From positions 1-8,425 of the forward strand of contig URSZ01000105.1 in assembly GCA_900550635.1 (NCBI GenBank): a DNA stretch of 8,425 bases, written 5' to 3'. Each line of letters begins with the position of its first letter. Within the stretch, counting starts at the first letter, position 1. The position numbers were made by a program, and so were the translations under genes. This DNA is from an uncultured Prevotella sp. (GTDB lineage: Bacteria; Bacteroidota; Bacteroidia; Bacteroidales; Bacteroidaceae). Shown here one piece after another: positions 6,169 to 8,425 of the stretch. The notes beneath the pieces are model-generated. The model worked only from the letters and a program-made list of their open reading frames with translations. It made no database searches and was not told where the DNA came from.

Positions 6169-6380
6169 AAAATTCCTGCCTTGTATTTTTTCTTTTCTCC
6201 CATGTGTGTATAAACGGCTGTTTTCCAGTTTTCACTCCGCAGGCATATAACATACCCGTTTACGGGCCGTAAAACCACACCTTCATAACGCCGGTTTTCT
6301 ATGAGCCGGAGAGCTAATTCAATAGCGTGTTTATGCATGAAACTACCGCTATATGCTTCTGCCGTTTCAGATAAGGACAC
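6156..6380 (-). CDS. Possible small protein of unknown function
   Basis: This is an open frame of 74 residues from a GTG at 6380, or 60 residues from the ATG at 6338 (MHKHAIELALRLIENRRYEG). The shorter form reads like a real small domain: an amphipathic helix, two or three strands (VVLRPVNGYVICLR, WKTAVYTHMG) and a basic tail (EKKKYKAGILKYV). I do not recognise the family. It lies 41 bp after the YjbQ-family gene in the same direction and could be the last gene of that operon. Against it: there is no clear ribosome binding site, the start is uncertain, and the stop codon lies inside the 42-bp repeat. It could be a chance frame. Confidence 0.4.
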   Translation of the reverse strand: MSLSETAEAYSGSFMHKHAIELALRLIENRRYEGVVLRPVNGYVICLRSENWKTAVYTHMGEKKKYKAGILKYV

Positions 6381-6421
6381 TACAATAAAAAGCTCGAGCC
6401 TGAGAATAACTGTCCGCTTTT

Positions 6422-6835
6422 TTATTCACCCGTAATTGTTGCTACTACTTGCCTGCGCCCTCCGCGGTTGCGAAACTCGCACAGATAAATACCCTGCCAC
6501 GTTCCAAGATTCAAACATCCGCGCGTTATTGGAACAATCACCGACTGACCGATTATAAGGCTTTTGGCGTGTGCCGGCATGTCGTCATCGCCTTCAAGGG
6601 TATGCGTATAATATGGTTCGCGCTCTCTGACAAGTATGTCGAAAATACGCTCCATATCGCGGCACACATCAGGGTCGGCGTCCTCATTAAGCGCAAGCGC
6701 GGCACTTGTATGTTTTATAAAAAGGTGTAGCAGCCCTGTTCTCGGCAATGGAGGAAGTTTGCCGAGAACCTCATCGGTAACCGGATGAAACCCACGGGTA
6801 CGCTCATCAAGATAAAATTCCTTTTGTAACCACAT
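6422..6835 (-). CDS. yjbQ: YjbQ-family (UPF0047) protein
   Basis: 137 residues, the normal length for the family. Conserved stretches are FIKHTSAALALNEDADPDV (39-57), YTHTLEGDDDMPAHAKS (76-92) and LNLGTWQGIYLCEFR (108-122), closing with VVATITGE. The family's invariant His42, His78 and His89 and the acidic residues near them are present and probably form a metal or phosphate site. Family members form compact trimers, and E. coli YjbQ has been reported to have weak thiamine-phosphate synthase activity; the true physiological role is unsettled. The start is 3 bp after the stop of the TIGR04076-type gene, so the two are almost certainly cotranscribed and may be translationally coupled. Nothing in the window relates to thiamine synthesis. 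Confidence 0.93.
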   Translation of the reverse strand: MWLQKEFYLDERTRGFHPVTDEVLGKLPPLPRTGLLHLFIKHTSAALALNEDADPDVCRDMERIFDILVREREPYYTHTLEGDDDMPAHAKSLIIGQSVIVPITRGCLNLGTWQGIYLCEFRNRGGRRQVVATITGE

Positions 6836-6838
6836 ACG

Positions 6839-7153
6839 TCATTCGCTTTCTTCGTCCAATGCTTCAATCAGGAAACTAACAGGGCGGAAACCGTCGTTGC
6901 ACGAAATCATCGCTGACCGTGGATTCTTCATCCAGCCGTCGTAAATATTCTCTCCGCCACAGGCCAGCGTCATAACGAAAGGCGACATCGAAGTCCACGC
7001 ACTCTCGCACAAGCCTTCGGGCTTTTCCCACCCATTGGCCACAAACACCTGTCCCTGGCATACACTGCAGGGATGTTCCATTGGGTTTTCATACATCTTT
7101 ATCAAATCATCGTGGCAAACCTTGCGCACAGCAGTTATCCTTACCTTTTTCAT
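6839..7153 (-). CDS. TIGR04076-type Cys-rich small protein
   Basis: 104 residues from the ATG at 7153. The frame opens at a farther ATG (7165), but MKKVRITAV is the usual beginning of this family and the four extra residues add nothing. Recognised by its layout: KVRITAVRK, ENPMEHPCSVCQGQVF (22-37), NGWEKPEGLCESAW (40-53), SPFVMTLACGGENIYDGW (57-74) and NPRSAMISCNDGFRPVSFLIE (77-97). The function is unknown. Six Cys (13, 29, 32, 49, 65, 85) include a CxxC pair at 29-32, and conserved His/Trp residues sit nearby, so metal binding or redox chemistry is possible but unproven. There is no signal peptide, so it is cytosolic. It sits 3 bp upstream of the YjbQ-family gene and 55 bp downstream of the acetyltransferase-like gene. 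Confidence 0.85.
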   Translation of the reverse strand: MKKVRITAVRKVCHDDLIKMYENPMEHPCSVCQGQVFVANGWEKPEGLCESAWTSMSPFVMTLACGGENIYDGWMKNPRSAMISCNDGFRPVSFLIEALDEESE

Positions 7154-7208
7154 ATCACGTAACAATCTTTATTTCACACTATTAAAACAGTCAAATCACC
7201 TTACTTAG

Positions 7209-7844
7209 CTAAACACGAAAATTTACTTTCAGGGTTCTCATCTCTTTTTGCAAAAGTTCAAGGAATTTAGAGGCATGCAAGCCGTCCATCTGCACATGGT
7301 GGAACTGGAACGACACCGGAAGCGTAGCCCGTCCGAACATCTTGCGCCGGTATCTGCCCCATATCATGAAAGGATTGTTAAAACACCCGCTGTACATGCC
7401 CACAGCACCGTCAAGTTCGCAATTAACAAGCGCGGATGTGCCTATTACCATACTGTTCGTAAGGTCGTAATTCGCACAACATTCACCCACCTGCCGTGTA
7501 AGACGTAGATAATCTGCATTAAACTGCTGTAAATTGTCAGAAAAAGGAACATCGCACGAACTTACCTCACCCTCCTTATTGAGAACTATAGTGTTTACTG
7601 CAATACTATCATATTTTATCAGTTTGTCGCCAACAGGGAGCGTATAGAACTCTTCTATACTTACCGCCGCACGGCCTATGCACCAACACATCAGCATATT
7701 GAATTTCATACTGCTTCTCCTGGATACCCTTACAAGGTTCGTAACATCCAAAGTCTTGAAAAATGTAACCATAGGCATTGGAGCATTCATCCACATCTCG
7801 AAAGCATACGCCCGCTTTGTGTCATAGGGGTTAACTTCTCTCAT
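7209..7844 (-). CDS. Chloramphenicol-acetyltransferase-like (type A CAT fold) enzyme
   Basis: 211 residues, close to classic CATs (about 213-219). The C-terminal signature LPVSFQFHHVQMDGLHASKF aligns with the CAT active-site stretch. By position, His183 corresponds to catalytic His195, Asp187 to Asp199, and Ser137 (in TSAL) to Ser148. CATs are cytosolic trimers that move acetyl from acetyl-CoA to a hydroxyl. Classic CATs read SALPWVNF here; this protein reads SALVNCE, so the Pro-Trp pair is missing and the acceptor pocket should differ. The N-terminal part (PMPMVTFFKTLDVTNL, FNMLMCWCIGRAA) is recognisably CAT-like but diverged. Many Bacteroidetes carry such chromosomal relatives without proven drug resistance, and no mobile-element gene is adjacent. 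Acetylation of another small hydroxylated compound is more likely than chloramphenicol resistance, but cannot be decided from sequence. Confidence 0.88.
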   Translation of the reverse strand: MREVNPYDTKRAYAFEMWMNAPMPMVTFFKTLDVTNLVRVSRRSSMKFNMLMCWCIGRAAVSIEEFYTLPVGDKLIKYDSIAVNTIVLNKEGEVSSCDVPFSDNLQQFNADYLRLTRQVGECCANYDLTNSMVIGTSALVNCELDGAVGMYSGCFNNPFMIWGRYRRKMFGRATLPVSFQFHHVQMDGLHASKFLELLQKEMRTLKVNFRV

Positions 7845-7875
7845 AATTCCATAAAATTAAAGCACAAAGAAATAA

Positions 7876-7883
7876 CGAAGTTA
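7876..7883 (-). promoter_or_regulatory. Possible -7 element of the acetyltransferase-like gene
   Basis: The minus-strand bases TAACTTCG match TAnnTTTG with one mismatch and lie 31 bp upstream of the ATG at 7844, a usual distance. No good -33 TTTG is seen. The 61-bp gap to the upstream gene could equally be simple operon spacing. Confidence 0.3.
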
Positions 7884-7905
7884 GAAAAATAGCGATTTTT
7901 GAATA

Positions 7906-8370
7906 TTACCATGCTCCATAAATAATAGTAGCAATTCTACTCCCTTTGCAGAATTCAATGTAAAACGTCATATCTTCTTCTACATCTTCACCTTTAGGTG
8001 AAGGAAAGCCATTTCCCCACATAGTACTGAACGAATATACTTCGTCATCTAACGTCCATCCTGTGCTGTCCGACGCTATAAAGCAGTTTAACCGCTTATA
8101 GAAAGACTCGGACGGCACAGAGTCGAACACTATTATCAGTGTGTCAGAATAATCTCCGTTAAAGGAGGTTCTCCCTTCTAAATACCGTACCACCTTAAAA
8201 TCCGGGATTGTCATACCCGTTATTTTCTCCACAGCTTCAACAGAAGCGAATCGATTTTTGCGCTGCTCCATACTGTAGAGACCTACCGCATTAATAAATA
8301 AAAAGGCGTAAACCGTAAGAAACATAGGAGATATCAGCAACAGAAAAATACCCAATTTGGTACTTGTCAT
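7906..8370 (-). CDS. Membrane-anchored protein of unknown function
   Basis: 154 residues from the ATG at 8370. This start is preferred because AAGGAAA ends 6 bp before it, a good ribosome binding site for this genome. The frame continues upstream to the window edge (18 more codons, including a possible TTG at 8424), so a longer protein starting outside the window cannot be excluded. One hydrophobic segment lies near residues 6-31 (KLGIFLLLISPMFL, VYAFLFINAVGLY), followed by MEQRKNRF and a soluble domain with alternating strands (IPDFKVVRYLEG, DTLIIVFDSVP, MTFYIEFCKGSRIATIIYGAW). The likely layout is inner-membrane anchored with the domain outside the cytosol. I do not recognise the family. 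It resembles the single-TM, small beta-domain proteins seen as immunity or envelope proteins in Bacteroidetes, but no toxin gene is visible. Confidence 0.75.
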   Translation of the reverse strand: MTSTKLGIFLLLISPMFLTVYAFLFINAVGLYSMEQRKNRFASVEAVEKITGMTIPDFKVVRYLEGRTSFNGDYSDTLIIVFDSVPSESFYKRLNCFIASDSTGWTLDDEVYSFSTMWGNGFPSPKGEDVEEDMTFYIEFCKGSRIATIIYGAW

Positions 8371-8425
8371 GTTCCATTTCCTTGCGAGATGATAAAATAA
8401 AGGCGACACTGTAAGCCAGCTCAAT

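Noticed and set aside
6391..6400. GCTCGAGC palindrome followed by T-run on the minus strand as a terminator after the YjbQ-family gene
   Set aside because: The palindrome leaves a loop of at most two bases, so a stable RNA hairpin is unlikely.
7209..7844. Acquired chloramphenicol-resistance gene on a mobile element
   Set aside because: There are no transposase, integrase or terminal repeats around it, and the sequence is diverged from classic cat genes in the acceptor loop.

Overview
The window looks like chromosome from a Bacteroidales bacterium (Bacteroides/Prevotella relatives). The grounds are a perfect TAnnTTTG promoter element of the Bacteroidetes type, two PepSY-like (DUF2874-type) envelope proteins beside a two-component system, a TonB-dependent receptor with an N-terminal carboxypeptidase-regulatory-like domain, and start codons that mostly lack Shine-Dalgarno sequences. 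No rRNA, tRNA, CRISPR array, transposase or phage gene was seen. Species cannot be named from the sequence alone.

Left part (1-3142, all minus strand): a response regulator of the OmpR/PhoB family and a membrane histidine kinase overlap by one base. Downstream of them are two secreted PepSY-like proteins: a small periplasmic one (638-1078) and a lipoprotein (584 down to the left edge, cut off there). The small one has its own promoter, with a perfect tandem 11-bp direct repeat just upstream of the -7 element. That is the layout expected for an OmpR-family regulator activating a target gene. The natural reading is an envelope-sensing module with two secreted PepSY-like outputs or feedback proteins.

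Middle part (3143-6180): a 404-bp non-coding region separates the divergent regulator operon from a solitary TonB-dependent receptor (3547-5925, plus strand) with no SusD partner. The receptor gene is bracketed by an inverted pair of 42-bp repeats (3325-3366 and 6127-6168, 39 of 42 bases identical). Each is built from palindromic units, TATGTC-n-GACATA-like, spaced exactly 21 bp. The upstream copy carries a third unit, so it can form a 13-bp hairpin followed by a T-run, with a competing upstream hairpin. It could be an operator array, an RNA attenuator or a dispersed repeat. This is the least explained structure in the window.

Right part (6156-8425, minus strand, converging on the receptor): from right to left, a membrane-anchored protein of unknown function, a chloramphenicol-acetyltransferase-like enzyme with the catalytic residues kept, a Cys-rich TIGR04076-type protein, a YjbQ-family protein 3 bp further on, and a possible 60-74-residue small protein whose stop lies inside the downstream repeat. 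These look like ordinary chromosomal housekeeping or accessory genes, with no obvious functional link to the receptor.
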